Of a stretch of 14,491 nucleotides of DNA, positions 1 to 8,411 are shown in pieces (the first letter of the stretch is position 1; each line of letters starts with the position of its first letter). The DNA is from Bacteroidales bacterium UBA3663 (GTDB lineage Bacteria; Bacteroidota; Bacteroidia; Bacteroidales; UBA3663). Location of the stretch: positions 1-14,491 of the forward strand of contig DFJU01000127.1 of NCBI GenBank assembly GCA_002373755.1, written 5' to 3'. The notes below the pieces were generated by a model, which was not told where the DNA came from, ran no database searches, and saw only the letters and a program-made list of their open reading frames with translations. A program made the position numbers and the translations under genes.

Positions 1-844
1 AGATGTGCAGCGAGGGCGACATGGCACTCGACGGCAGCGAGACCTTCGTCTATTTCCGCCTTGACAAGGCTTTCGCCGCGCAGATGCCCATCGCTGAGCC
101 AATAGCCCCGAACTTCGGTCCGCGCCACATGGGAGCCGGCCCGGGCGGCATCGGCAAGATGGACCTGCAGACAGGCAAGGCCGAGCCGGTGGTCGCTGTC
201 CACTTCAAGGTGGGGCACATTCAGGGCAATCCGTGGCATCCGGGCGAGGTCATCTTCTGTTGGGAGACGGGCGGCAAGGCCCCGCAGCGCACATGGATGG
301 TCAATGCCGACGGCACAAGCCTACGGCCAATCTACCGCGAGACGGAGCACGATTGGGTGACGCACGAGGCCGTAATCAGTGCCGACGAGCTTGTGATTGC
401 CATCATCGGGCACCGCCCGATTGACAACAGCGAGCGCAGGAGCATTGACGGACTTGAAAAGTTCGCCATGTCCGACGACTGGGGACCGTGCGGCACGAAA
501 GAGTATCCGACAGGCATCGCCGTGGTGAATATGCGCACCGTCAGCTGACGATGGAGGGGCAGGTGGATGGCGACAATTTCTGGCACGTGGCCGGTTCGCA
601 GGACGGCAACTGGGTGGCTGGCGACGATTTTGCACGCGAGCTCTGGCTCATTGACCGTCACACCAAAGAGCGCATCCTGCTCACTGCCGGCCACAAGACT
701 ACGGCGCGCGACCACGTGCATCCGACGTTCAAGCCCGACGGCACCGAGATTGAAATCCAGTCGGCCATGCTGAGCGACGACGGCCGCTCGATGAACATCT
801 GCATCGTCCGTCTGCCGCAGCATCTGATTGAAAGGTACAAGTGA
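1..844 (+). pseudogene. Oligogalacturonate lyase (PL22)-like beta-propeller protein, 5' cut by window edge, frameshifted
   Basis: Two overlapping reading frames encode one protein: bases 3-548 and then the frame that ends at 844. The first ends ...VVNMRT and then VS-stop; the second continues RQLTMEGQ. Loss of one C in the ACC-CGT stretch near 538-541 explains the break. No start is visible, because the first in-window ATG at 3 lies mid-domain, so the gene begins before the window. The fragment has WD40/TolB-like propeller features (GHIQGNPWHPGE at about 213-248, NADGT, KPDG turns). Near the C-terminus DHVHPTF gives an HxH pair like the Mn-binding histidines of PL22 lyases. Family role: cleavage of unsaturated oligogalacturonides during pectin breakdown. 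It lies 102 bp upstream of an HTCS regulator on the same strand, which suits a pectin locus. The frameshift may be a real inactivation or a sequencing error. It could instead be a propeller protein of unknown function. Confidence 0.55.
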
Positions 845-946
845 ATCGGTTTTTGAAAGAGGCATTACTTGCGTCTGTTAACTCCAGATAACACCCATTG
901 ACTCCAAGAAATTGCCTCCTGGCGAGGACGTGTAAAAAAACTGAAA

Positions 947-3900
947 ATGATAATATGGAAATATATGGATATTAAACGATTGTCACTAATCCTGCTGGCT
1001 GCCTTGCTGGGCATTGCGGCCGGCACAGCGCGAGAATATCGCGTTTCCCGCAACATCAGTTCGGCCGACGGCCTGTCGAACAATTTTGTGGTCTGCATGG
1101 CCATCGACGGTGATGGTTATGTGTGGGTCGGTACAAGATCGGGTGTCAGCCGTATTGCTGGAAAGACGTGCAGGCCGCTGCCAGAACTTGATGCCTTGAT
1201 TGACAACCGCAGCATCATGTCGCTACATTGGTACGACGAGGGCGGGCTTATGCTCATCGGCATGGAACAGGGAATGGTCGCCTACCGCCCGAGCGACGGC
1301 CGGATACGCCACCTCTCGCAAAGCGACGGACTGGTCAAGTCCAGCGTCAACAGCATTGCGGATGGCGACGGCGGAGTCTGGATTGCCTATGGCAACGGCT
1401 CGGTGCAGATGCTCGATTGCAGAACGTTTCAGGTGCAGGACCTGAAGCTCGACAATAAGTTCCGCAACCGCTGTGTCGCAGCCGATGCCCGTGGCCATCT
1501 CTACATCGGCCATAGCCAGAACGGCATGACGGTGGTCAATCTGGCCGACGGCAAATCGAAGAACTACGTTGAGCGGAAGGGCGATGCCAGTAGCCTGCCG
1601 GGCAACAATGTGCGCAGCATCTGCATCGACAACGAACAGCGCGTTTGGGTCGGTACCGACAACGGAGTGGCACGTTTCGACCTTGAAACCGGCACATTCG
1701 CCAAGGTGACCGACGCGTCGAAGAAGTATGATGACAATGTGTTCAACGTCAGCCTGATGAGGGACGGCCGCATCTGGATCGCTAACGACATCGGCGGTGT
1801 CAAGATGTTCAATCCGGACAAGGTGTCGGCCGACGGTGGCCTGTATTTTGACGACGATGTGGCACGACTTTCATCGCTAAATTCGCGTAGTGTCATCGAA
1901 GACGAATACGGCAACATCTGGGTCGGCAGCTACAGTGCCGGCATAGACTTCATAAGTTCGGCAAAGCAGGATTTCAGTTTTCTGGACTACAGGTTGGCCG
2001 ACGGCCGCCGTGCCCCAATCTACGCCATGGCCGACGACGATGCCAGCGGAATCTGGCTGGCTACCGAGAGCGAGCTGACGCTGTGGGACGGTGACGACCT
2101 GAAGGGGCGTTGGAACAACCTTGAAGGCACCCGACGCGAATATGCCTCGCCGCGCTGCATGATGGTGGCGAGCGACGGCAGCGTCTGGCTCGGCCTCGAC
2201 GATCAGGGTGTCTATCGCTTCGACCGCAAAACCGGCAAGTTCACCCACATCCCGATTGAGCCCGATGTGGCCGACATCCATTCGTTCACCGAGATGAGCG
2301 ACGGCAGCATCTGGATTGGCACGGAGTATGGCGTGTTCCGCTACGCGAACGGCGAAGTGACGTCGCAGGATTTCATCAACCGCAACCTGCACGCGCCTGC
2401 ATCGAGCATCATCCCGATAGGCGAACAGCGCCTGTTCATTGCCACTTACGGCGACGGCATACATTCGTTCGACCTGCTGACCAAGACGTGCCGCTTCCTG
2501 AGCGTCAACGAAGGATTGCCGTCGGGCAAGATCAACCATGTGGTGCGCGGCGGTCGTTCGGCCAATGCGACTGCGGCCAACGCTGCGGGTGTCTGGCTCG
2601 CCACCGATGCTGGACTGGCCTACGTGGCCGATCCTGTCGGACTGACTGGCCTCAGCGTGTACGGAAAGGAGCAGGGACTGGCCGATGGCCACATAGTCGC
2701 CTTGCAGCAAGACGACGAGGGCCGCATCTGGATGAGCACCTATTCCGGCATCTCATGCTTTGTGAAGAATACGGGCCGCTTCTACAACTACGATCCGATT
2801 GAGACACGCCAGCTGGGCGGATTCTCGGCAGGTGCGGCAGTCACGGCCAACGACGGCACAATCTGTTTCGGAACAGCAACGGGTGTAATTAGGATCAACC
2901 CGCAGCTGATGGGCAGCCGAAGTGCGCTCTCGGACGTGCAGATAATCTCGACCGAGGCTTACAACCAGATTGAGGGACGTGCCGCGAGCCGCCTGATTAC
3001 GCCCGACCTGCACGGTTGCATCCATAGCACATACCGCAACAACACGTTGCGCATTGCCTTCACGGTGCGCAACTTCGCCCAGACGGAACAGGTTGACTAT
3101 TCGTACAAGCTGGAAGGCTCGGACGACAAGTGGTACGATGTGGGACGCGACAACGACATCGTGTTCCGTGCATTGCGCCCGGGTCACTACACTCTGGTGC
3201 TGAGGGCAAAACTGCGCAGTCAGGACTGGTTGCAGTCGAAGCACACGCGCCTTGACATCGACATCGCGCCTCCATTCTGGCAGACGTGGTGGGCAAAGGT
3301 CATCTACTTTGTGCTTGGAGTGTTCATTCTGATTGCCGGTGCCTATCTGTACAAGCGCAAGCTGACACAGCGCAACGCCCTCGAAATCGAACGGCGCGAA
3401 AACCTCCAGATGCGGCATCTCAACGAAGAGCGTCTGCGCTTCTTCACCAACGTCGCACACGAGCTGCGCACGCCGCTCACGCTCATCCTCGGGCCGCTCG
3501 ACGACCTTATGAACGACACCCAGTTGCCGCAGACGAGCCGTCGTCGCGTAGCAATGATTCACAAGAGTGCGGAGCGTCTGCGCAGCCTCATCAGCGAGCT
3601 TCTGGAGTTCCGCAAGACGGAGACGCAGAACCGCCAGCTCATCGTGGCGCGCGGCGACATCGGCCATTTCGTGAAAGACATCTTCTTGAACTATAAGGCG
3701 TTGAACCGCAACCCGAAGGTGGAATTCGCCTGCTACGTGGCCGACAACCTGCCAGAAGTGTGGTTTGACTCGGAGGTCATCACCACGGTGCTCAACAACT
3801 TCCTGTCGAACGCAGTGAAGTACACCGAGCAGGGCAACATTACGACCAGCGTCATGACCGACGATCGTGGCCACATCGTCATCCGCGTGGCCGACACAGG

Positions 3901-5026
3901 TTGCGGCATTTCGCGCGATGCCTTGCCTCACATCTTCGAGCGCTACTATCAGGCGAAGGGCATCCACCAAGCATCGGGCACGGGCATCGGACTCGCTTTG
4001 GTCAAGTCGTTGGCCGACCTGCACGAGGGTCAAGTCGGAGTCGAGAGCCGCGAGGGCGAAGGTTCGACATTTGCGCTCGCATTGGACATAGCCAACAACT
4101 ATCCGAACGCACTTCACAAGGAGGACGTTGCCGAAGAGCCTAAGCCCGAAGAGGCCGACGAGGCCACCGACGGCGACACCGCCAATGCCGAAGAGGTCTT
4201 GCCTCAACTGCTTGTGGTTGAAGACAATGCCGACATCCGCCAGTACATCTACGACTCGTTCTGCGACGATTACCGCATCATCCAGGCCGAAAATGGCGAG
4301 GAGGGCCTGCGGATGGCACGCGAACAGATGCCCGACATCATCGTGAGCGACATCATGATGCCGCGCATGGACGGCATCGAGCTGACCCGCCACTTGAAGG
4401 AGGACATCCGCACCAGCCACATCCCGATCATCCTGCTGACGGCCAAGAATACCGACGACGACAAGGAGGTCGGCTACGACAGCGGTGCCGATTCCTACCT
4501 CACCAAGCCGTTCACCGTCAAGCTGTTGGCAAGCCGCATCCGCAACCTGTTGGCAAGCCGCCGCCGTTTGGCCGAATTCGTGGCCAATGGAGGTTCATCG
4601 ACCACAGTGGTGAACGATGTGACGAACGATGAGGCAACCGAGGCCGGACCATCGTCAGCCCAGCCGGCAGCGTCGGCCACAGGCATCGAACTGTCGTTGA
4701 GCCGCATCGACCGCGAATTCATCGAACGTCTGAACAGCCTCATCGAAGAAAACATCATGAAGGAGAGCATCGACATGGCCTTCGTGACCGACAAGATGGC
4801 GATGAGCCACAGCACGTTCTACCGCAAGGTGAAGGCTCTGACCGGACTGACGGCCAATGAATATATCCGCAAACGCCGTCTGCTGCACTGCTACAACCTG
4901 CTCCGCAGCGGCGAATACAATGTCAGCCAGGCGGCCATGATGACCGGATTCAACCAGATGGCGCATTTCCGCGAGATTTTCAAGCACGAGTTCGGAATGC
5001 TTCCGTCGGAGGTGAACGGCAAGTGA
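947..5026 (+). CDS. Hybrid two-component system sensor/regulator (HTCS)
   Basis: A 1359-residue one-protein signalling chain of the kind that controls polysaccharide utilisation genes in Bacteroidota. In order, numbering from 947: a signal peptide (hydrophobic LSLILLAALLGIAAG); Reg_prop propeller repeats to about 680, recurring as WVGT, WIGT and WLGL blade ends after 'DG'; a Y_Y_Y domain at about 700-770; a membrane helix at about 785-805; a HisKA domain with H-box VAHELRTPL, phospho-acceptor His838; a HATPase with N-box NNFLSNAVKYT (Asn955) and later DTGCGI and GTGIGLAL; a receiver at about 1089-1205 with Asp1093, phospho-acceptor Asp1135 (SDIMMPRMDG) and Lys1187 (TKP); an AraC helix-turn-helix at about 1255-1359. 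All catalytic residues are present, so it should be active. An alternative start at 965 gives a more compact signal peptide (MDIKRLSL) and may be the true one. The ligand is probably an oligosaccharide, perhaps pectin-derived given the upstream gene. Confidence 0.95.
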   Translation: MIIWKYMDIKRLSLILLAALLGIAAGTAREYRVSRNISSADGLSNNFVVCMAIDGDGYVWVGTRSGVSRIAGKTCRPLPELDALIDNRSIMSLHWYDEGGLMLIGMEQGMVAYRPSDGRIRHLSQSDGLVKSSVNSIADGDGGVWIAYGNGSVQMLDCRTFQVQDLKLDNKFRNRCVAADARGHLYIGHSQNGMTVVNLADGKSKNYVERKGDASSLPGNNVRSICIDNEQRVWVGTDNGVARFDLETGTFAKVTDASKKYDDNVFNVSLMRDGRIWIANDIGGVKMFNPDKVSADGGLYFDDDVARLSSLNSRSVIEDEYGNIWVGSYSAGIDFISSAKQDFSFLDYRLADGRRAPIYAMADDDASGIWLATESELTLWDGDDLKGRWNNLEGTRREYASPRCMMVASDGSVWLGLDDQGVYRFDRKTGKFTHIPIEPDVADIHSFTEMSDGSIWIGTEYGVFRYANGEVTSQDFINRNLHAPASSIIPIGEQRLFIATYGDGIHSFDLLTKTCRFLSVNEGLPSGKINHVVRGGRSANATAANAAGVWLATDAGLAYVADPVGLTGLSVYGKEQGLADGHIVALQQDDEGRIWMSTYSGISCFVKNTGRFYNYDPIETRQLGGFSAGAAVTANDGTICFGTATGVIRINPQLMGSRSALSDVQIISTEAYNQIEGRAASRLITPDLHGCIHSTYRNNTLRIAFTVRNFAQTEQVDYSYKLEGSDDKWYDVGRDNDIVFRALRPGHYTLVLRAKLRSQDWLQSKHTRLDIDIAPPFWQTWWAKVIYFVLGVFILIAGAYLYKRKLTQRNALEIERRENLQMRHLNEERLRFFTNVAHELRTPLTLILGPLDDLMNDTQLPQTSRRRVAMIHKSAERLRSLISELLEFRKTETQNRQLIVARGDIGHFVKDIFLNYKALNRNPKVEFACYVADNLPEVWFDSEVITTVLNNFLSNAVKYTEQGNITTSVMTDDRGHIVIRVADTGCGISRDALPHIFERYYQAKGIHQASGTGIGLALVKSLADLHEGQVGVESREGEGSTFALALDIANNYPNALHKEDVAEEPKPEEADEATDGDTANAEEVLPQLLVVEDNADIRQYIYDSFCDDYRIIQAENGEEGLRMAREQMPDIIVSDIMMPRMDGIELTRHLKEDIRTSHIPIILLTAKNTDDDKEVGYDSGADSYLTKPFTVKLLASRIRNLLASRRRLAEFVANGGSSTTVVNDVTNDEATEAGPSSAQPAASATGIELSLSRIDREFIERLNSLIEENIMKESIDMAFVTDKMAMSHSTFYRKVKALTGLTANEYIRKRRLLHCYNLLRSGEYNVSQAAMMTGFNQMAHFREIFKHEFGMLPSEVNGK

Positions 5027-5053
5027 CGCCATCCGGCAATTGACGACAGACAG

Positions 5054-5093
5054 AAAAATCCCCGGCCTGCATGACGAGTGCTGGTCGGGGATT
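5054..5093 (-). terminator. Intrinsic terminator of the Na/Pi cotransporter gene
   Basis: AATCCCCGGCC (5057-5067) pairs with GGTCGGGGATT (5083-5093): 11 bp including one G-T. Inside it GCA (5069-5071) can pair with TGC (5079-5081) around a 7-base loop. Read on the minus strand the stem runs into AUUUUUCUG, a U-tract, about 36 bases past the stop codon at 5129. On the plus strand no U-run follows, so it fits the minus-strand gene, though the stem could also slow transcripts arriving from the HTCS gene. Confidence 0.85.
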
Positions 5094-5128
5094 CGCTACG
5101 TGGATTATGTCTGAAGTCAGCACTGAAG

Positions 5129-7087
5129 TCAGTCGCTGAAATAGTAGCCGAAGCCTTGGCGGTTGGCGATGTTGGCGGCATAGCGGCCGATCTTTTTGCG
5201 CAGGCGGGCGATGTTGACATCGACGGTGCGGTCGGTGACGACGACGCCTGGCCAGACGCTCTGCATCAGCTGCTGGCGGTTCAGGATGCGGCCCTTGTTG
5301 GTCAGCAGCGTACACAGCAGGTTGAATTCGGTGAGCGTCAGTGCGACAGGAGCGCCGTCGATGGTGACCTCCTTCTTGTCGATGCTGATGCGGATGCCTT
5401 GGAAGACGATGTTGTTTTTGCCGAGTCGGGCCTCGACCACATTCATCACGTAATCGCCGAGTTTTTCGCAGTCGGCAATGATTTCCATGTAGAGCGAGCC
5501 GATGCCGTAGGTGTATTCGCGGGCGTTGACGTCGCGGGCGTTTTCGGCCTTCAGGCGGTCGCGTAGTGCATTGATGTCGGCCTCGATTTCGAGCGACGGT
5601 TCGATGCTGACGTTCTCGCGGCGGCCGGCAACCACCACCATCATCTGGGTGAGCGATTCGTTGACGAGGCTGAGCATATCGCGCAGGTTGCTGTACTGTT
5701 GCGGAGTGAAGTCCTCGCGGCCGTCGTGCCAGTCGTTGATGGTGCGCGCCATCTTGTAGCAGGCATCGCCGATTGACTCCAGTTCGCCGATTTGCCGCAT
5801 CATGGAGCGCACTTTGGCTTTCGTGTCGTCCGACAGGTGTTCGTTGCCCAGCTTCTCCAGATAGGTTGCGATTTCGATTTCCATGTTGTCGGCAATGTCC
5901 TCGTATTTGCAGATTCGCTCAAACTGGCTGGCGAACTGCTTCTTGTCTTTCTCGTCGAGCAGAGCCTCGGTCATGCCGAACATTCGCTGCATACGTTCTG
6001 CGAAGTGGACGGTCTCCTTCTGGGCCTGCAGCACCGAGATTTCCGGCGTCGCCATCAGTCCACCATTGATGAAGTGCAGCGTGACGGGCTTCTTGTCCAC
6101 TTGCTTGCCCTCGGGCATCAGCCGGCAGACGATGTGTTCCATCTGCGGCACGAAGGGGAGGAGCACTGCGGTGTTGAGCACGTTGAAGCTGGTGTGGAAC
6201 GTGGCAAGCACCACGGGAAGCAGCTCCGTCTGTCCGCCTTGGGCAGGGTCGTAGCCGACGGCCGAGCAGACAATATCGACAAAGGGATAGAACACGCACA
6301 GCACCCAGCACACGCCGAACACGTTGAACAGCAGATGCGCCAGTGCCGCACGCCGTGCCGTTGTGCCGGCGCCGAGGGCTGCGAGGTTGGCCGTAGCCGT
6401 GGTGCCGATGTTTTCGCCCATCACGAGCGCGATGCCGAGGTAGATAGGCAGCACTCCCGTCGAACACAGCAGGATGGTGATGGCCATCACTGCGGCCGAC
6501 GATTGCACGATGCAGGTGATGAGCGTGCCCACGGCGAGGAAGATGATTATGGTGAGGTAGCTGCTCGTGTCGAACGAGGCGAAGAAGGCCACCACGTCGG
6601 CATTGTGTTCCAGATCCATGCTCTTGCCCACGTTGCTCAACATGACAAGCGACCAGAACATGAAGGCCAGTCCGAACAGGAAGTCGCCCACTACGCGATG
6701 CCGCTTCTTGTAGATGAGCACCATGCCCAGCATGAAGGCCGGAAACACCACGTTCGTCAGGTCAACGCTGTAGCCCAACGACATTATCCAGGCCGTGAGC
6801 GTGGTGCCGATGTTGGCGCCCATGATGACCGAAATTGCCTGGCTTAGCGTGAGCAGTCCGGCCGAAACAAAAGATACAGTCATCACCGTTGTAGCCGATG
6901 AAGACTGTACCGCACAAGTCACGAACGTTCCGGTGAGCATCCCCGAAAATCGGTTGGACGTCATTCGTGCAAGGATGTGACGCAGGCCGGAACCTGCCAT
7001 TTTCTGAAGCGACTCGCTCATCATTTTCATGCCGAAGATGAGCAGTGCAAGCGAACCGAGTAGTTTTAATGCAATACTGAATGTCAT
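5129..7087 (-). CDS. Na+/phosphate cotransporter with PhoU-like domain and C-terminal PhoB-type winged-helix domain
   Basis: 652 residues. The membrane part (about 1-325) carries the inverted-repeat signature of Na/Pi (NptA/PF02690) transporters: QSSSATT (61-67) with GANIGTT (90-96), and QSSAA (195-199) with GENIGTT (224-230). A soluble alpha-helical PhoU-like region follows (about 345-560), ending in the usual EKLGDYVMNVVEA. Bacteroidota homologues generally stop near there. This one continues in frame with 91 residues (562-652, bases 5132-5404) that form a whole OmpR/PhoB winged helix: N-terminal beta sheet, LTEFNLLCTLL helix, recognition helix DRTVDVNIARLRKKI and wing GFGYYF. No receiver domain is present. 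After cytoplasmic PhoU the DNA-binding part should also be cytoplasmic, i.e. tethered to the membrane. The gene has its own promoter (7158-7188), a Pho-box-like repeat (7196-7213) and a terminator (5054-5093). Transporter call is firm; a regulatory role is inferred. Confidence 0.93.
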   Translation of the reverse strand: MTFSIALKLLGSLALLIFGMKMMSESLQKMAGSGLRHILARMTSNRFSGMLTGTFVTCAVQSSSATTVMTVSFVSAGLLTLSQAISVIMGANIGTTLTAWIMSLGYSVDLTNVVFPAFMLGMVLIYKKRHRVVGDFLFGLAFMFWSLVMLSNVGKSMDLEHNADVVAFFASFDTSSYLTIIIFLAVGTLITCIVQSSAAVMAITILLCSTGVLPIYLGIALVMGENIGTTATANLAALGAGTTARRAALAHLLFNVFGVCWVLCVFYPFVDIVCSAVGYDPAQGGQTELLPVVLATFHTSFNVLNTAVLLPFVPQMEHIVCRLMPEGKQVDKKPVTLHFINGGLMATPEISVLQAQKETVHFAERMQRMFGMTEALLDEKDKKQFASQFERICKYEDIADNMEIEIATYLEKLGNEHLSDDTKAKVRSMMRQIGELESIGDACYKMARTINDWHDGREDFTPQQYSNLRDMLSLVNESLTQMMVVVAGRRENVSIEPSLEIEADINALRDRLKAENARDVNAREYTYGIGSLYMEIIADCEKLGDYVMNVVEARLGKNNIVFQGIRISIDKKEVTIDGAPVALTLTEFNLLCTLLTNKGRILNRQQLMQSVWPGVVVTDRTVDVNIARLRKKIGRYAANIANRQGFGYYFSD

Positions 7088-7089
7088 GT

Positions 7090-7139
7090 GTCTTACGTCT
7101 TTTTTCTTTACTTGTCCTTACAATTCTTTTTTCTTTCTT
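7090..7139 (-). repeat. Imperfect tandem duplication in the 5' leader of the Na/Pi cotransporter
   Basis: Two adjoining similar units, 7090-7113 and 7114-7139, each read (plus strand) GTC(C)TTAC, then T-rich CTTTTTTCTTT, then CTT or ACTT. In the mRNA they form a purine-rich leader just before the ATG at 7087. The second unit has two extra bases and a few changes. Function is unknown; it may help ribosome loading in a group of bacteria that make little use of Shine-Dalgarno pairing. Confidence 0.55.
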
Positions 7140-7157
7140 AACTCTTTTTGTTCGATG

Positions 7158-7188
7158 CAAAGATAGTCCGAAAATGACGTAGTGCAAA
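7158..7188 (-). promoter_or_regulatory. Bacteroidetes-type promoter of the Na/Pi cotransporter
   Basis: On the minus strand TTTG (7188-7185) is followed after exactly 19 bases by TATCTTTG (7165-7158), a full match to the primary sigma-factor consensus TTTG-N19-21-TAnnTTTG of Bacteroidetes. Transcription would begin near 7151, giving a leader of about 65 bases. The promoter lies between the upstream CDF gene and its target, so the transporter can be expressed separately. Confidence 0.75.
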
Positions 7189-7195
7189 AAAACTG

Positions 7196-7213
7196 CTGTT
7201 ACAAAACTGTTAC
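7196..7213. promoter_or_regulatory. Pho-box-like direct repeat (candidate operator)
   Basis: CTGTTAC (7196-7202), AAAA, CTGTTAC (7207-7213): two identical 7-mers with an 11-bp period and an AT-only 4-base spacer. The E. coli Pho box has the same architecture (CTGTCAT, AT-rich 4-mer, CTGTCAT), and the hexamer reading TTACA also recalls the Bacillus PhoP box. It sits 7 bp upstream of the -33 element of the Na/Pi cotransporter but points away from that gene. Alternative: the site lies in the loop of a weak hairpin ACTGC/GCAGT (7192-7224) followed on the minus strand by a T7 run, which might be a poor terminator for the CDF gene. Confidence 0.5.
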
Positions 7214-7234
7214 GATTCCGCAGTGGCCGTCCTC

Positions 7235-8338
7235 TCAGTCGCTGTAGTTGTGGTCAACGACAATCGACACCTCCATGTCCGGCACGAGCTGCTGGATTTC
7301 GGCCGTCAGCGAGTGCATCAGTGCCGCCTCGTCGTGTACACTCACGTCGGGCACCACATCGACCGACAGCTTCCTGTTGGCCTCGTCGCAATAGAAGCCA
7401 TGCACCTGCACGATCTCTTTATGTCCGATGAGCCTCTGCTGCACCATCGACTGGAGTTCGGCACGCCGGTTGTTGCCCGTCGCCACGGCATAGACGCCGA
7501 CCGTCATGACGATGCCGTGCCGTTCGTACATCAGCGTGGAGATGCGGCGCGTCAGTCCGTGGATTTCGTGCGCCGACATCGTGTCGTAAACCGCAATGTG
7601 CAGCGAACCGATCTGGACGCTGGGGCCGTAGTTGTGCAGAATCAGGTCGAAAACGCCAAGCACGCCGTCGATTTCGAGAATCTCCTGCTTGATCTGCCGC
7701 GTCAGTTCGGCCGACACCTTGGCTCCGAGCAGCTCATTGACGGGCGATGCCAGCATCTCGACGCCTGCCTTGATGATGACCACCGAGATGAGCACGCCCA
7801 GAATACCGTCGATCGACACCTCCCACAGCAGCATGATGCCGGCCGAAATCAACGTAGCGAGCGTGATTGCCGCATCGAACAAGGCATCCGAGCCCGATGC
7901 AATCAGCGCGTCGCTCTTCAGCTGCTCGCCCTTGCGCTTCACATATTGCCCCAACACCAGCTTGACCACGATGGCCGTCACGATGACGATGAGCGTGATT
8001 GTGGTGTAGCTCGGTTCGCTTGGGTTGAAAATCTTTCTGGCCGACTCGATGAGCGACGTGACACCCGTCGAGATGATGATCACGGCGATGGTGATGGCGC
8101 TGAAATATTCGATGCGTCCGTGGCCATACGGATGTTCGCGGTCGGCCGGACGTTGCGACAGCTTTGTGCCAACAATGGTGATTACGCTCGACAGCGCATC
8201 GCTCAGGTTGTTGACGGCATCCATCACGATGGCGACACTGCCGGCCACAAGGCCGACCACCGCCTTGAACGATGCCAGAAGCACGTTGGCCACGATGCCG
8301 ACCATGCTTGTGCGGATGATTTGTGAACTGCGATCCAT
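7235..8338 (-). CDS. Cation diffusion facilitator (CDF) metal exporter, possibly Mn2+-type
   Basis: 367-residue inner-membrane divalent-metal/proton antiporter of the CDF family. TM2 carries DAVNNLSD, giving metal ligands N43-x3-D47, and TM5 carries SDALFD, giving D151-x3-D155. The cytoplasmic loop REHPYGHGRIEYFSA (67-81) is typical of the family. Zinc CDFs usually have HxxxD in TM5; N/DxxxD with DxxxD is the pattern linked to manganese CDFs, so Mn2+ is the better guess. It is longer than the roughly 300-residue classical members. After the ZT-dimer-like domain (about 205-285) comes a second stretch (about 295-367) of similar beta/alpha make-up, possibly a repeated domain. It starts 73 bp after the GH2 gene with no visible promoter or terminator between, so the two may be co-transcribed. 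Confidence 0.93.
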   Translation of the reverse strand: MDRSSQIIRTSMVGIVANVLLASFKAVVGLVAGSVAIVMDAVNNLSDALSSVITIVGTKLSQRPADREHPYGHGRIEYFSAITIAVIIISTGVTSLIESARKIFNPSEPSYTTITLIVIVTAIVVKLVLGQYVKRKGEQLKSDALIASGSDALFDAAITLATLISAGIMLLWEVSIDGILGVLISVVIIKAGVEMLASPVNELLGAKVSAELTRQIKQEILEIDGVLGVFDLILHNYGPSVQIGSLHIAVYDTMSAHEIHGLTRRISTLMYERHGIVMTVGVYAVATGNNRRAELQSMVQQRLIGHKEIVQVHGFYCDEANRKLSVDVVPDVSVHDEAALMHSLTAEIQQLVPDMEVSIVVDHNYSD

Positions 8339-8411
8339 ATCTCTGTTTTTTGAGTGTTTATGGTGTGCTACGCGGATTTTGCGGCCGATGTGAGCCGTCT
8401 GTGAGGCCCGA

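Noticed and set aside
859..927. Short inverted repeats (GAGGCA/TGCCTC; CCTC/GAGG) upstream of the HTCS gene
   Set aside because: Stems of 4-6 bp with long loops or no U-run; too weak to call a terminator or operator.
1877..2710. 277-codon minus-strand open frame
   Set aside because: Antisense to the HTCS propeller region, with no recognisable domain and no promoter.
2753..4420. 555-codon open frame on the minus strand
   Set aside because: It lies wholly opposite the kinase/receiver part of the HTCS, whose motifs are intact. The antisense product is low-complexity and has no recognisable domain; it arises from GC-rich codon bias.
5792..6847. 351-codon plus-strand open frame
   Set aside because: Antisense shadow of the Na/Pi cotransporter; product is His/Glu/Arg-rich with no family features.
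7223..8326. 367-codon plus-strand open frame
   Set aside because: Mirror frame of the CDF transporter; the minus-strand protein has clear CDF motifs and membrane helices.
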